Positions 52,917-62,638 are shown, counted from the stretch's first letter. The stretch is DNA of 64,000 nt from an uncultured Kordia sp. (GCF_947489565.1 NZ_CANLEA010000007.1:238158-302157); one strand, 5' to 3'. Notes: generated by a model not told the origin, from the letters alone. A program made the numbers and translations.

Positions 52917-54941
52917 TTGAAACTTTCAAAAAAAGATTACAATAGCTATAAACTTTATATCTTTTTAGTCGTATGTATACTTTTAAAAACTGCTGTGCAT
53001 GCGCAAGACAAATCCATTCCAACTTGGGAAATACCTGAAGAAATACAAGTAACCAGTATTGAGGAAACTATTCAACACTTTGATAGTATTATCAATCAAG
53101 CAAAAAGTGATACGGAAAAAGCTTCGGCACTTCAACAAAAAGGACAAGTATTAGTACAAGTACATCGCATCAAAGAAGCCCAAAAAGTATATGAGTTAGC
53201 ACTTAAAACAGTTGGTGAAACAGCTTCAGAAACAGAAATCAAAATTTTAACAGGATTAGGAGAAATAGCCGATTTGGAAGAGAATTCGACACAAGCAAGC
53301 TCTTATTTTTCAGAAGCGTATGCAAAAGCAAAAGAATTGAAATCGATTGATGGATTGTTGTGGATTTTATTTCACAAAGGAAGCAGTTATGTCACGCCCG
53401 AAATATTTTCAATATCCGAATTAAAAGCAATGGAAAGATATGCAAGTCGATATCTATACAGCAAACCTCAACTCGCGTTAGCAACTAGCAATTGGATGAT
53501 TCAATATTGTGGAGAGCATATAGAATATGCCGAAGATGGGTATATTTTCTCAGGCCTAGTGTATAGAGATTGGGGGCAATTTGACAAAGCATTAACGCAA
53601 TTTTATAAAGCTATTGAATTAAGAGGTGATCATGTATTTAGAGGTGATTCGAAGTATTCATCTTTGTTGAATATTGCTGCAGTGCATGATATGCAAGGAG
53701 AAGAAGAAAAGTCTATGCAAATCATAAAAAAAGTAATCGTAGATGCAAAACAAGATGGTGATGATTGGGGATTAGGATATGGACTAAAAGATTTGGCAAT
53801 CAGCTTGATGCTATATGGGCAAGATGAAGAGGCAATACCGTACTTTGAAGAGTGTATTCCTGTGATGCAACGATTAAAAGATACGCGTGGAGAAGGAGTT
53901 TGTTATGGGAATTTGGCTCAGGTATATTTGAATTTAAATGAGTATAAAAAATGCCAAGAAAATATAGCGAAAGCGCTGAAATTATTGAAAGTTTCAAATT
54001 ACGATCAATTGTATGCTTCTTCATTATTGACCAAAGCTGCCATGTATAAAAAATTAGGAAAGTGGGAAGAAGCGAAAACAATTATGAATGAAGGTTTAGT
54101 AATGTTAAAACGTATCAATGCTTTGGAACAGCTTATGTATGCCTATAAGCTGTTTATCAGTTATTATACACATAGTAATAATGCTGTCATGGTTCAAAAG
54201 TATACAGATAGTATTTTGGAAGTCAATCAAAAGCTTTATGAGAAATCACGCTTGTTTGAATCTGAAAATTTAAAAGTACGTTACGAAACTGAAAAGAAAG
54301 AAGTGCAGTTAGGAATTCAAAGAAAGTTAAATACAGCATTGAAAGAAGAAGCAAGTTTGCATAAAAAATTACGCAATACACTATTTTTTATTCTATTACT
54401 GAGTGTCATTGTATTACTATTGTTTTTCAATAAATATAGATTGCAAAATAAACTCGTTGTAGAACGAGAAAAACGAAATGCACTTGAAAAAAAGCAACTC
54501 GAAGAAACCATGAATCATAAGCAACGAGAACTTACGAGTATGACCTTGCAAATGCTTCAAAAAAACGAAATGCTTCAAGAGTTGAAGCAAAGTGTCAATA
54601 TTTTAGGAAGAAAAGATAACAAAGATGCCGAAGAAGAAGTAAAAAAACTGAAAAGTATGCTGCAAAGTCAACATCGACTCGATCAGGATTGGTCTACGTT
54701 TAAAATCCATTTTGATGGCGTGCATCCAAATTTTTTCGAAAAACTATCAAAAATAGCCAATCTCACCCAGCAAGATTTACGACACTGTAGTTATATAAAA
54801 ATGGGCTTGGTAACCAAAGAAATTGCACAACTTATGAATATTAGTGCTTCCAGTGTACAAATGGCACGTTATCGATTAAAGAAAAAACTAGCACTCAATC
54901 GCGAAACTGACATATATACTTTTATTCAAGATTTACAATAA
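52917..54941 (+). CDS. TPR membrane regulator with C-terminal helix-turn-helix
   Basis: A 674-residue protein typical of Bacteroidota TPR sensors. A signal peptide or anchor ends at VHAQ (about residue 30). TPR repeats cover about 60-460 in the periplasm, a transmembrane helix lies near 485-505, a coiled coil spans about 510-590, and the end carries a LuxR-like DNA-binding region ('LRHCSYIKMGLVTKEIAQLMNIS', 'SSVQMARYRLKKKL'). The start is TTG at 52917, since no ATG exists between the upstream stop at 52890 and the signal sequence. It precedes the crystallin-like gene, its possible target. Confidence 0.85.
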   Translation: MKLSKKDYNSYKLYIFLVVCILLKTAVHAQDKSIPTWEIPEEIQVTSIEETIQHFDSIINQAKSDTEKASALQQKGQVLVQVHRIKEAQKVYELALKTVGETASETEIKILTGLGEIADLEENSTQASSYFSEAYAKAKELKSIDGLLWILFHKGSSYVTPEIFSISELKAMERYASRYLYSKPQLALATSNWMIQYCGEHIEYAEDGYIFSGLVYRDWGQFDKALTQFYKAIELRGDHVFRGDSKYSSLLNIAAVHDMQGEEEKSMQIIKKVIVDAKQDGDDWGLGYGLKDLAISLMLYGQDEEAIPYFEECIPVMQRLKDTRGEGVCYGNLAQVYLNLNEYKKCQENIAKALKLLKVSNYDQLYASSLLTKAAMYKKLGKWEEAKTIMNEGLVMLKRINALEQLMYAYKLFISYYTHSNNAVMVQKYTDSILEVNQKLYEKSRLFESENLKVRYETEKKEVQLGIQRKLNTALKEEASLHKKLRNTLFFILLLSVIVLLLFFNKYRLQNKLVVEREKRNALEKKQLEETMNHKQRELTSMTLQMLQKNEMLQELKQSVNILGRKDNKDAEEEVKKLKSMLQSQHRLDQDWSTFKIHFDGVHPNFFEKLSKIANLTQQDLRHCSYIKMGLVTKEIAQLMNISASSVQMARYRLKKKLALNRETDIYTFIQDLQ

Positions 54942-55124
54942 AAAATAGTTCGCATTTCTTTTTTAAGTTCTTAAGTAAAAACCCTTGTTTTTTGATGTGT
55001 AGTACTTTTGTAGTACCCAAGTATTGCAATAATTTGCCATTTTATCTCTTCATTTGTTTCAACAATTCAAAACATAGAATTGCCCTACCAAAAACAAATT
55101 ATTAACGATTAAAAATTATTAATT

Positions 55125-56585
55125 ATGTCAAATTGCACAGTAACATTTTACAAGGACAAAGACTATTCAGGAAAAAATAGAACTTTTACAGAAGCACAAA
55201 AAGTATCCGATCTTAATGATGTGAATTGGGATGATGATTCCAATAGAGACGATATGAAAGATGATGCAAGTTCTATTGAAACAGGTTCGCAAGCATGGAT
55301 TCGCGTATTTTCCAAAGAAAATTATCAAGGTAGAACGGTTTTGATAGGTCCCAATTCAAGCTATAATTTAAAAGATTTAAAAGATGATAATAACGAAGAT
55401 GATATGGACGATACCATTGCCAGTTTTCAATTATACGATCATGAACCAGCAGTAAATACCACTAATATCACCAATAATTTTATTGCGCTCTATCCTAATG
55501 GTGTACATACTAAAAAAGACGATCTATACAATAGTGAAGTGTACGCACAAGATTCTAGTTTTCGTGTATATGATCCCATAATTATTCTAGATGGCTCTAA
55601 AGTGGCATTCACTATCAATTTAGATCATATTCAAGGAGAACAAGACGATCATGCGACGGTGACATTTGCAATGGATTTCAATGGGAATTTTACAGATCAA
55701 ATTCAAGTAACGTATGAAATACAAGAAGCGACTCAAGTTCCAGATTGGCTAATTAAAATCATTGATGGCGCCATTGATGTAGCTGCGGATGCTGCAAAAT
55801 TACTAGCTGATGGAGCAGAAATTATATTAACCGATGGAGTAGGAGTTGTAGCGACGGTAGATACCAATAAATTGATAGATTATACCGCAAAAGCCATTTC
55901 TTTTTGTGTAGATCATATCAATACCGTTTTAAGTGCTGTATTTACACTTCAAGACGATGGAGGAACTATGTATTTTCCTGCCATGGTATCGCACAGTATT
56001 GCACGTTTGGTATTGGCGTATTATCAAGAATTGTATGTAGAAAATGAAACACTCACATTTGACGGTACTAAATTTTTAAATTCATTAGGAGGTAGTAGTT
56101 GGAACAATTCAAAACATAATGCGTATGTTGAATTTTCAGTAAATGGCTATCCATATAGATCGTATTATCCAGACAGTAGTTTTTATGATAATCAATTCGG
56201 AATGTTATCTTCTGTAAAAATTGATGCGGTGACTGACAATGAAAAAGACGATCACCTCATCATGCAATCTACATATGATTTGAATGGAAATTTATTTTCT
56301 GTAGTAGGAAGTATTGACTTATTCTCAAGAGATCATGATGATGATTATGAGGCACCAACTTCAGGTGTACTTACCTATAACGATCAAGGAGAAATGATGC
56401 ATATTACAAAAGATGGAAAAATTACAAAAGTTCTCTGCGATTCTTTAGAAGAGGCTTACGAAAAAAAAATGATCATGGCATTAAGGTATACAGCAAAAAA
56501 GTATGACATTGAGTTAACACAACAGCAGATAGGATTGGTAACGGCTTCTTCTAGCGTATTAGCAGCTACAGAAGCAGGAATATAA
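55125..56585 (+). CDS. Beta/gamma-crystallin domain protein with unknown C-terminal part
   Basis: A 486-residue protein with no signal peptide. Residues 4-105 form two beta/gamma-crystallin motifs: 'VTFYKDKDYSGKNRTF' and 'IRVFSKENYQGRTVLIGP', each followed by an Asp-rich loop ('DDMKDDASSIE', 'DDMDDTIASFQ') similar to Ca2+-binding DDxxSS motifs, although with one replaced position each. The remaining 380 residues are unrecognised and contain 'DGAIDVAADAAKLLADGAEIIL' as a probable amphipathic helix. A contractile or toxin-like function cannot be judged. It is monocistronic with a good terminator. Confidence 0.8.
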   Translation: MSNCTVTFYKDKDYSGKNRTFTEAQKVSDLNDVNWDDDSNRDDMKDDASSIETGSQAWIRVFSKENYQGRTVLIGPNSSYNLKDLKDDNNEDDMDDTIASFQLYDHEPAVNTTNITNNFIALYPNGVHTKKDDLYNSEVYAQDSSFRVYDPIIILDGSKVAFTINLDHIQGEQDDHATVTFAMDFNGNFTDQIQVTYEIQEATQVPDWLIKIIDGAIDVAADAAKLLADGAEIILTDGVGVVATVDTNKLIDYTAKAISFCVDHINTVLSAVFTLQDDGGTMYFPAMVSHSIARLVLAYYQELYVENETLTFDGTKFLNSLGGSSWNNSKHNAYVEFSVNGYPYRSYYPDSSFYDNQFGMLSSVKIDAVTDNEKDDHLIMQSTYDLNGNLFSVVGSIDLFSRDHDDDYEAPTSGVLTYNDQGEMMHITKDGKITKVLCDSLEEAYEKKMIMALRYTAKKYDIELTQQQIGLVTASSSVLAATEAGI

Positions 56586-56607
56586 ACATAGGATTACAAA
56601 CGTATAA

Positions 56608-56643
56608 TGACAGCTTTTAGAAACTCTGAAAGCTGTTTTTTTA
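56608..56643. terminator. Terminator after the crystallin-domain gene
   Basis: The stem ACAGCTTT/AAAGCTGT is followed by seven T. The 3' end of the converging rluA-type gene overlaps it. Confidence 0.85.
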
Positions 56644-57336
56644 TACACAAGCATTCCAAACAGGATCGTTAGGAAGTGGAGCAATAATTTCCAAAGATTC
56701 TTTCTTTACAGGATGAGTAAACACTAACTTTCTAGCGTGTAAATGTATGCTTGCATCTTTGTTACTACGATCAAAACCATATTTTAAGTCACCTTTTATT
56801 TTACAACCAATTGATGAAAGTTGCGCTCTAATTTGATGATGTCTTCCTGTATGCAGTGCAATTTCAAGCAGTACATACCGATCTAACTTTTTCTTTACAG
56901 TATACTCTAAAATCGCTTTTTTGCTTCCTGCAATCTCCTTTGCGACCGCTGTAGATTTATTATTCTTCGGATTCTTTCGAAGCCAATGCGTTAAAGTATC
57001 TTGTGATTTTGGAGGCATATTTTTTACCACTGCCCAATACGTTTTCTTAGCTTTCTTTTCAGCAAACAAGGCGTTTAATCTAGGCAACGCTTTGGAAGTT
57101 CTGGCAAATACAATAATTCCCGTAGTAGGTCGATCCAAACGATGTACAACACCCAAAAATACATTGCCAGGCTTGTTATATTTTTCAGCAATATACTCTT
57201 TCACAACATCACTCAACGGTTTGTCGCCAGTCTTATCACCTTGTACAATATCACCAGCACGTTTATTAACAATAATCATGTGATTGTCTTCGTAGAGTAC
57301 TTGGAGATTGTTTTTGTTGGAAAGGACTTTAGACAT
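56641..57336 (-). CDS. RluA-family pseudouridine synthase
   Basis: A 231-residue RNA pseudouridine synthase. The catalytic Asp is in 'VVHRLDRPTTGIIVFAR' near residue 65, and 'ALHTGRHHQIRAQLSSIGCKIKGDLKYG' forms the family's second signature. There is no S4 domain, so it is a short RluA/TruC-like member. The rRNA or tRNA target is not decided. Confidence 0.93.
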   Translation of the reverse strand: MSKVLSNKNNLQVLYEDNHMIIVNKRAGDIVQGDKTGDKPLSDVVKEYIAEKYNKPGNVFLGVVHRLDRPTTGIIVFARTSKALPRLNALFAEKKAKKTYWAVVKNMPPKSQDTLTHWLRKNPKNNKSTAVAKEIAGSKKAILEYTVKKKLDRYVLLEIALHTGRHHQIRAQLSSIGCKIKGDLKYGFDRSNKDASIHLHARKLVFTHPVKKESLEIIAPLPNDPVWNACV

Positions 57337-57346
57337 ATTAGACTTC

Positions 57347-57363
57347 TTAGATTTTTAGATTGT
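57347..57363 (+). repeat. Left inverted repeat flanking the four-helix-bundle gene
   Basis: TTAGATTTTTAGATTGT. Its reverse complement matches 57812-57829 apart from one inserted G. The overlapping hairpin ATTGTC-TTC-GACAAT lies at 57359-57373. Confidence 0.8.
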
Positions 57364-57389
57364 CTTCGACAATTAGACAAGTATTATCT

Positions 57390-57749
57390 TTATATTTTAA
57401 GTGTTGCTATAAATTTTGAAACCATTTTTATAATTTCTTCTAATTCCTGTGTGAGTTTTTGTAAATTTTCTTGTGATAAGAATTTTAAATCATAAGCAAT
57501 TAATAATTGTGTCTCTATCTCATAAGCTGAACCAATGGCGATTCTTAAAAAGCGTACAAAATCCTTGTTCGAGTTTCTAGAACTTCCTTCTGCTATATTA
57601 GATGGAATTGATACTGAAGCTCTTCGTAACTGATTCGTTAATCCAAACTTTTCTGATGATGGAAATTCTGAAGTTACTTCATAAATTGAAGAACAAAATT
57701 GTCTACTTCTTTTCCAAACTACTAACTCTTTAAAACGGTGCATACTCAT
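57390..57749 (-). CDS. Four-helix-bundle protein (S23/IVS-like)
   Basis: A 119-residue helical protein of the family first seen in 23S rRNA intervening sequences. Recognised from 'FKELVVWKRSRQF' at the N-terminus, 'LTNQLRRASVSIPSNIAEGSSR' near residue 37 and 'FVRFLRIAIGSAYEIETQL' near 64. It lies between rluA-type and panB genes and not in an rRNA operon. Near-identical inverted repeats flank it, so it may be a mobile cargo. Function unknown. Confidence 0.9.
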   Translation of the reverse strand: MSMHRFKELVVWKRSRQFCSSIYEVTSEFPSSEKFGLTNQLRRASVSIPSNIAEGSSRNSNKDFVRFLRIAIGSAYEIETQLLIAYDLKFLSQENLQKLTQELEEIIKMVSKFIATLKI

Positions 57750-57811
57750 ATATTTAATTGATTAAATATGAGTATTTTCAAAAAGGGTATTATTCTACAC
57801 AAGTATATCTA

Positions 57812-57829
57812 ACAAGTCTAAAAATCTAA
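57812..57829 (-). repeat. Right inverted repeat flanking the four-helix-bundle gene
   Basis: ACAAGTCTAAAAATCTAA is the partner of 57347-57363. Further TCTAA-type words follow to 57845. Confidence 0.8.
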
Positions 57830-57852
57830 CAATCTAAGTTAGTCTAAATATA

Positions 57853-58671
57853 CTAATACTGCTCCTTCTCATTAGGGAAATCAACAGACTTTACATCGGC
57901 AGCATATTGCTCAAAGGCATTGGTCATTTCTTCATACATGTTTAAATAACGACGTAAAAATCGCGGATTAAACTCATGCGTCATTCCCAACATATCGTGT
58001 GTTACCAATACTTGTCCGTCCACACCATTTCCAGCGCCAATTCCAATCACAGGAATCGTTAAAATATCTGCAACTTCTTTCGCTAACTTTGCAGGAACTT
58101 TTTCCAAAACAACTGCAAAACAACCTGCTTTTTCAAGCATTCTAGCGTCTTCTTTTAGTTTTTCGGCTTCTTCTTCTTCTTTGGCACGAACGGTATACGT
58201 TCCAAATTTATAAATAGATTGTGGCGTTAATCCTAAATGTCCCATCACAGGAATTCCCGCATTCAAAATACGTTTAATAGATTCTTTAATTTCTTTTCCA
58301 CCTTCAACCTTTACTGCATGTCCACCAGACTCTTTCATAATTCGAATTGCGGAACGTAACGCTTCTTTCGGATCAGATTGATAGCTTCCAAACGGAATAT
58401 CAACCACCACTAAAGCTCTTTTTACAGCTCTAATTACCGAAGAAGCATGATAAATCATTTGATCTAAAGTAATTGGTAAAGTTGTTTCATGTCCTGCCAT
58501 TACATTACTAGCAGAATCGCCCACAAGAATGACGTCAATTCCGGCACCATCTACAATTTTTGCCATGGTATAATCATAAGCGGTCAACATGGAAATCTTT
58601 TCTCCATTAGTCTTCATTTCCACCACCGATTTTGTGGTCACTCTTTTGTACTGTTTCTTTGCGACTGACAT
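57853..58671 (-). CDS. panB: 3-methyl-2-oxobutanoate hydroxymethyltransferase
   Basis: A 272-residue enzyme of pantothenate and coenzyme A synthesis that makes ketopantoate from 2-oxoisovalerate and methylene-tetrahydrofolate. The signatures are '[36 protein letters not shown]' type N-terminal metal-site region, 'VKVEGG', '[11 protein letters not shown]' and '[15 protein letters not shown]'. panC and panD are not adjacent. Length is normal. Confidence 0.96.
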   Translation of the reverse strand: MSVAKKQYKRVTTKSVVEMKTNGEKISMLTAYDYTMAKIVDGAGIDVILVGDSASNVMAGHETTLPITLDQMIYHASSVIRAVKRALVVVDIPFGSYQSDPKEALRSAIRIMKESGGHAVKVEGGKEIKESIKRILNAGIPVMGHLGLTPQSIYKFGTYTVRAKEEEEAEKLKEDARMLEKAGCFAVVLEKVPAKLAKEVADILTIPVIGIGAGNGVDGQVLVTHDMLGMTHEFNPRFLRRYLNMYEEMTNAFEQYAADVKSVDFPNEKEQY

Positions 58672-58889
58672 AGGATATTATTTTGTAAGACTGTAAAAAT
58701 AATAATAAAAAGTAAGCTGTAGACAAGTGAACTGTTTTTTATAGATATCAAAGCTATAATCCTACAAATGAACGATGAAATCAACAGCATGTAAGTGGTT
58801 TCTACTTGTTTTATAAACAGGTGTTTATGCGCTACACGAATGCCTATTTTAGAACTACATTTATAGGATACTTATTTAACATCTACATT

Positions 58890-59672
58890 ATGAAAATTCT
58901 ATTTGATCGCTACGGACAACAAATTCAAGTACAAATTAATCAAGGAAATCGGTTGACAGGAATGTTTGAAACCTTAACGGAAGCTAATTATGCATACGAT
59001 ATAGCCCAAGGTGCTTTGAGTGATGCAACTTTAAATGGTTATGATGTTTTGATTCTTACGAATAGAATGGATGATCCATTTGAAAAAGCAGAACTCGAAG
59101 CAATTACTAATTTTGTGACAAATGGAGGCGGACTTTGGTGTATGGCGAATCATTCTGGATTTAATTTAGGAAATATCAATAACAACCACGTACGTTACAC
59201 AGGATCAGTTTGTTCTACATTTTGGTCTGCGTATGAAGCAGCAGCGTATAGTAGTACAGATAGGCAAGATAATGAAGTGCCACTCACGGGAACTAATTTA
59301 TCAAATCATCCTACCATTATTGGAGCCAAAGGTTGGCCCATTGTAAAAGGCGGAACTACAACGGTAGTAAGCTCCATTGTAACTCGTAGCTTTTGTGCTG
59401 TCTATCCAAATGCATTTAGCACCTCTATTGCGGCATTGGAAGGTTTAAAATATGTAGTAAATACACAAAGTTCAAAACCGATAACCAATGGCGTTTTATG
59501 GAGTATTGGACTTAGTGATCCTAAAAGTGTGGGGAAAGGTAGAGTGGTTATTTGTGGCGATTCTGGTTGGTTGGGAAATACAGATAGTGATTGGCCAGGA
59601 CCAGGAGAATATCAAAATGGCGATAATGCGCAATACATGTTAAACACAGTGACTTGGCTAAGTGGAGCATAA
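58890..59672 (+). CDS. Putative GATase1-like/DUF4350-like protein
   Basis: A 260-residue soluble protein. I use ATG 58890 (MKILFDRYGQ) because the longer frame from 58806 adds a non-conserved stretch through the promoter area. 'YDVLILTNRMDDPFEKAELEAITNFVTNGGGLWCMANHSG' type order, beta-strand then helix then GGG-LW, resembles DUF4350 or ThuA-type class I amidotransferase folds. The catalytic Cys/His set is unclear. 'GKGRVVICGDSGWLG' near 225 fits the same fold. Family is tentative, function unknown. Confidence 0.7.
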   Translation: MKILFDRYGQQIQVQINQGNRLTGMFETLTEANYAYDIAQGALSDATLNGYDVLILTNRMDDPFEKAELEAITNFVTNGGGLWCMANHSGFNLGNINNNHVRYTGSVCSTFWSAYEAAAYSSTDRQDNEVPLTGTNLSNHPTIIGAKGWPIVKGGTTTVVSSIVTRSFCAVYPNAFSTSIAALEGLKYVVNTQSSKPITNGVLWSIGLSDPKSVGKGRVVICGDSGWLGNTDSDWPGPGEYQNGDNAQYMLNTVTWLSGA

Positions 59673-59679
59673 TAGTACT

Positions 59680-60198
59680 TCATTCAGAAGTTAAGAAGAA
59701 CTCATGAAACTCAGAAAGATCTCTCGTATAAATTAAAGTTTTTACTTTTTCACCTTTTTCATTAACAATAGCAAAGAGCGGAAGTGCATTTGTTTCAAAC
59801 TTTTCCATTTCCCAGTGGAAATATTTATCACCTATGGTTTTTACTTCTCGTCCCAATATGTTACTGTAAAACCATTCTTTTTTAGGAAGTGTTTCTCTGT
59901 TTGTTGTGTATAGAGGAACCATGATATAATCGTTTTGGAAGCTGCTAAATAGTTTTTGATCGTTTGTAATCATATCTTCTAGTTCTCTGCAACTTGTACA
60001 CGAATAATAAGAGAAATAGAAGAGTAGCGGTTTTTTTGCTTCCGCAGATTTTTTCAGTAAATCATTAAAATAGACATTACCAATAGGTTCAAAAATGTTT
60101 CTTTCATTGGATAAATTTTTCTCGTTTTGAGTTTTAGAAAAACAGCCAACAATTAATAGTACTGTGAAACAGTATATACATTTTTGTAAAAATTTCAT
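59680..60198 (-). CDS. Thioredoxin-fold lipoprotein
   Basis: A 172-residue lipoprotein (lipobox IVGC, Cys19). A redox-type motif CTSC in 'LFYFSYYSCTSCRELEDMI' lies near residue 65, followed by 'NALPLFAIVNEKGEKV' with the cis-Pro region. It resembles the C-terminal thioredoxin domain of DsbD and thioredoxin_7 proteins. It may reduce or oxidise periplasmic partners. It is 9 bases from the 60208 gene on the same strand. Confidence 0.83.
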   Translation of the reverse strand: MKFLQKCIYCFTVLLIVGCFSKTQNEKNLSNERNIFEPIGNVYFNDLLKKSAEAKKPLLFYFSYYSCTSCRELEDMITNDQKLFSSFQNDYIMVPLYTTNRETLPKKEWFYSNILGREVKTIGDKYFHWEMEKFETNALPLFAIVNEKGEKVKTLIYTRDLSEFHEFFLTSE

Positions 60199-60207
60199 GG
60201 CAAGATT

Positions 60208-60621
60208 CTAAGTTAAATACTTTACCGCATCTTTTACATTCAAATCAAATTCATCAAAAGAAACACCAGTTCTTGTAGCGTCAAAAACAGGTTCATTCAA
60301 TCTATCTAAAGCGATCATCAATTGAAAAATGGCAATATTTTTTTCGGCATCCAACTCTTGTTGAAGCCAAGTTTTAAAATGTGGAATTAAATCTGGATTG
60401 AATCGTTTTGATAAAGCCCAATAAGCGCTAATTCGTGTTTTTTCAACGATATAAGCATTCTTTTTCAAGCCTTCTATGATAGAGGCTTCTAACTGATCAA
60501 CAGGAATATTTTTTAATGTGGAAGCATCAATGACATTGTTCTCGTACTCGCCGAGCGTATTGCCATTTTCTTTTTCAAACAGAAAAGCTATCTCTACAAA
60601 TTGATCGCTAGTGAAAATCAT
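60208..60621 (-). CDS. Uncharacterised helical protein
   Basis: A 137-residue soluble, mainly helical protein with no signal peptide. I do not recognise the family. The pattern 'ISAYWALSKRFNPDLIPHFKTWL' and 'IAIFQLMIALDRLNEPVF' resembles HEAT-like immunity or adaptor proteins. It overlaps the GyrI-like gene by 4 bases and is probably co-translated with it. Confidence 0.65.
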   Translation of the reverse strand: MIFTSDQFVEIAFLFEKENGNTLGEYENNVIDASTLKNIPVDQLEASIIEGLKKNAYIVEKTRISAYWALSKRFNPDLIPHFKTWLQQELDAEKNIAIFQLMIALDRLNEPVFDATRTGVSFDEFDLNVKDAVKYLT

Positions 60622-61109
60622 ACACGTTTATTTTTAATCGGAATCCAAACTTCTTCTTCAGAGTCTTCACTTGCGGGTTTGTATTTATTTCCTAAAACTT
60701 CAAAATGTGGTCTGTTATCGAGCATATATTCTGAATTTGGCAACCATTGACTAAAAATATAATTTGCCATTTTTGAAAAATCTTGAGGCAGTCCTTTATA
60801 GATAAAAACGGCGTATAGTCCAGCGTCAATAGTTAAGCTTTCCATACCTTCTGGAATTGTATCAAAACTAGAAACTTCTGTCATGGCGTACTTTGTGAAC
60901 TCTGTTTGCGGATTGAAGTTTCTAAAGTATAAAATATCATCATATACTTGAATTGAATACAAATCTGTTCCAACTGTATTTTTGACACTTTTTCTATTTT
61001 GCATAAAACTTTTCCAAAGTATCGGAGTTGTATTTTCAACCAAAGACATTCGCATGGATTTCCCCATGAGTTTCTTCTGCGGAAGCGTTTGTATTGTTGG
61101 TTCTGTCAT
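60618..61109 (-). CDS. GyrI-like/effector-binding-domain protein
   Basis: A 163-residue stand-alone GyrI-like small-molecule-binding domain. It reads 'IQTLPQKKLMGKSMRMSL' at the start, 'LDAGLYAVFIYKG'-type central strand ('TIDAGLYAVFIYKG') near residue 100, and 'WLPNSEYMLDNRPHFEVL' near 128, all as in AraC effector-binding domains. No DNA-binding domain is attached. Ligand unknown. Confidence 0.87.
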   Translation of the reverse strand: MTEPTIQTLPQKKLMGKSMRMSLVENTTPILWKSFMQNRKSVKNTVGTDLYSIQVYDDILYFRNFNPQTEFTKYAMTEVSSFDTIPEGMESLTIDAGLYAVFIYKGLPQDFSKMANYIFSQWLPNSEYMLDNRPHFEVLGNKYKPASEDSEEEVWIPIKNKRV

Positions 61110-61115
61110 TATGAA

Positions 61116-61988
61116 TTAATTTGAAGCGTTTCTTCGACCACCAAAATACCACATTAAAATACTTCCGGTAACAAACATCCAAATAGAATACGCTACAATC
61201 GGAATTGCCATATCTAAATTATCTAAAACCGTTGTGGCTATTACAATGGCAAGTGTTCCGTTTTGAATACCGCTTTCTACAGTAATGGTAATGGAATCTT
61301 TTAAGTTTAACTTGAATAAACGCGCAGTAAAATAACCAAGTGCCATCGTAGCTATATTTAGTAACAACGTAACCAAACCGACTTGTTTCATGGCATTTCC
61401 TAAAAATTCCCACTTAGCAATAACAATTGCAGCAAAAATCAACACAAAAATCACGGTGGAAGCTTTTCGCATCGGACTTTCCATTCGTGTAGCAAATTCA
61501 GGTTTTGATCGACGCACAAACATTCCTATAGAAATAGGAATCACAATAATAACAAGCACTTGAAGTATAATATCTAAAACAGGCAGTTCTTTGATAACAC
61601 TGGAATCACCACCAAAGTAATCGAGCGCATATGTTAAAATCAACGGAATTGTCAATATGGTAGCAAAACTGACAATTGCTGTCAAAGTCACTGACAAGGC
61701 AATATTTCCTCTACAAATTTGCGTAATTAAATTGCTTGTTGGTCCACCTGGCGCTGCGGCTAAAATCATCAAACCGATAGCCATTGTAGCATTCAATTCG
61801 AAGACAATTGCTAAGGAAAATCCTATAATTGGTAAAAGTACAAGCTGATTTATAATACCAATAAAAGCAGCTTTTGGATATTTAGTAATGCGTGTAAAAT
61901 CTTTTGGAACTAAGGTCATTCCCATCCCAAACATAATAATAGCAAGAGATAAAGGAAGTAATACTTTGGTTAAAATCGTAACAATCAT
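61116..61988 (-). CDS. Bile acid:sodium symporter family (BASS) transporter
   Basis: A 290-residue inner-membrane protein with about nine to ten helices. The conserved 'AAAPGGPTSNLITQICRGNIALSVTLTAIVS' type core near residue 75 and 'VESGIQNGTLAIVIATTVL' near 235 are hallmarks of BASS transporters, which move organic anions with sodium. The substrate in bacteria is usually unknown. The small GyrI-like gene is 6 bases downstream, so they likely share an operon. Confidence 0.92.
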   Translation of the reverse strand: MIVTILTKVLLPLSLAIIMFGMGMTLVPKDFTRITKYPKAAFIGIINQLVLLPIIGFSLAIVFELNATMAIGLMILAAAPGGPTSNLITQICRGNIALSVTLTAIVSFATILTIPLILTYALDYFGGDSSVIKELPVLDIILQVLVIIVIPISIGMFVRRSKPEFATRMESPMRKASTVIFVLIFAAIVIAKWEFLGNAMKQVGLVTLLLNIATMALGYFTARLFKLNLKDSITITVESGIQNGTLAIVIATTVLDNLDMAIPIVAYSIWMFVTGSILMWYFGGRRNASN

Positions 61989-62065
61989 TGGTGGTTATTT
62001 TGCTAAACAATGTAGTAATAATAAATGAAAAGAACTTTTGTAAGTTGTTATTTTTTGAAAATGCT

Positions 62066-62578
62066 TTAGAAGTTTAAAACGGTAACTTGTAAGATGAAAT
62101 TATGTTTTCTGGGTTGCAATGCGCTATTTTTTAACAAGTTAATATTCCAACCGTAATAGAGTGTTACCCAACCTAACAGAGAGAGTCCTACTTTGGGCAT
62201 CAATCGCACTTGTGAACCTTTGTCTGAAAAGAGATAATCAGTGCCAATTTGTGCGGAAAATAATGTCCAACTATTTTCATAAGCGAATTTTACACCATAT
62301 ACATCTTTACGATCGACTCGCAAATATTCAATTCCGGTACTTAAATATTGATAACGCATAATTAAACCGCCGTAACCAGGATCTTTAATAGGCCAAGAAG
62401 AAAGAACATAACTCGCTTCCAATTCTACAGTTTTTAAGGAATTCAAAGCAAATCGATAGCCGTTTATATTGTCCCAAGGATTCAGTTGAAACTTTTTTTG
62501 TTGAGAAAATGCATCGTCTTGCGTTTGTGCATTTAGCGTGAAGCTGACAAAGAAAAATAAGAGTAAATATTTTTTCAT
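62066..62578 (-). CDS. Putative outer-membrane beta-barrel protein
   Basis: A 170-residue exported protein. I start at ATG 62578 (MKKYLLLFFF); a TTG at 62584 would add two residues. The signal peptide ends near LNAQ. The rest alternates hydrophobic and polar residues in short strands ('VYGVKFAYENSWTLFSAQIGTDYLF', 'VTLYYGWNINLL') and finishes 'FILQVTVLNF', an aromatic C-terminus typical of barrels. No family is recognised. Confidence 0.72.
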   Translation of the reverse strand: MKKYLLLFFFVSFTLNAQTQDDAFSQQKKFQLNPWDNINGYRFALNSLKTVELEASYVLSSWPIKDPGYGGLIMRYQYLSTGIEYLRVDRKDVYGVKFAYENSWTLFSAQIGTDYLFSDKGSQVRLMPKVGLSLLGWVTLYYGWNINLLKNSALQPRKHNFILQVTVLNF

Positions 62579-62638
62579 ATTCAAAAGTATTATTTATTCT
62601 CAAACCTTGCTGTAAATATGAATTTATTCATCAACATC

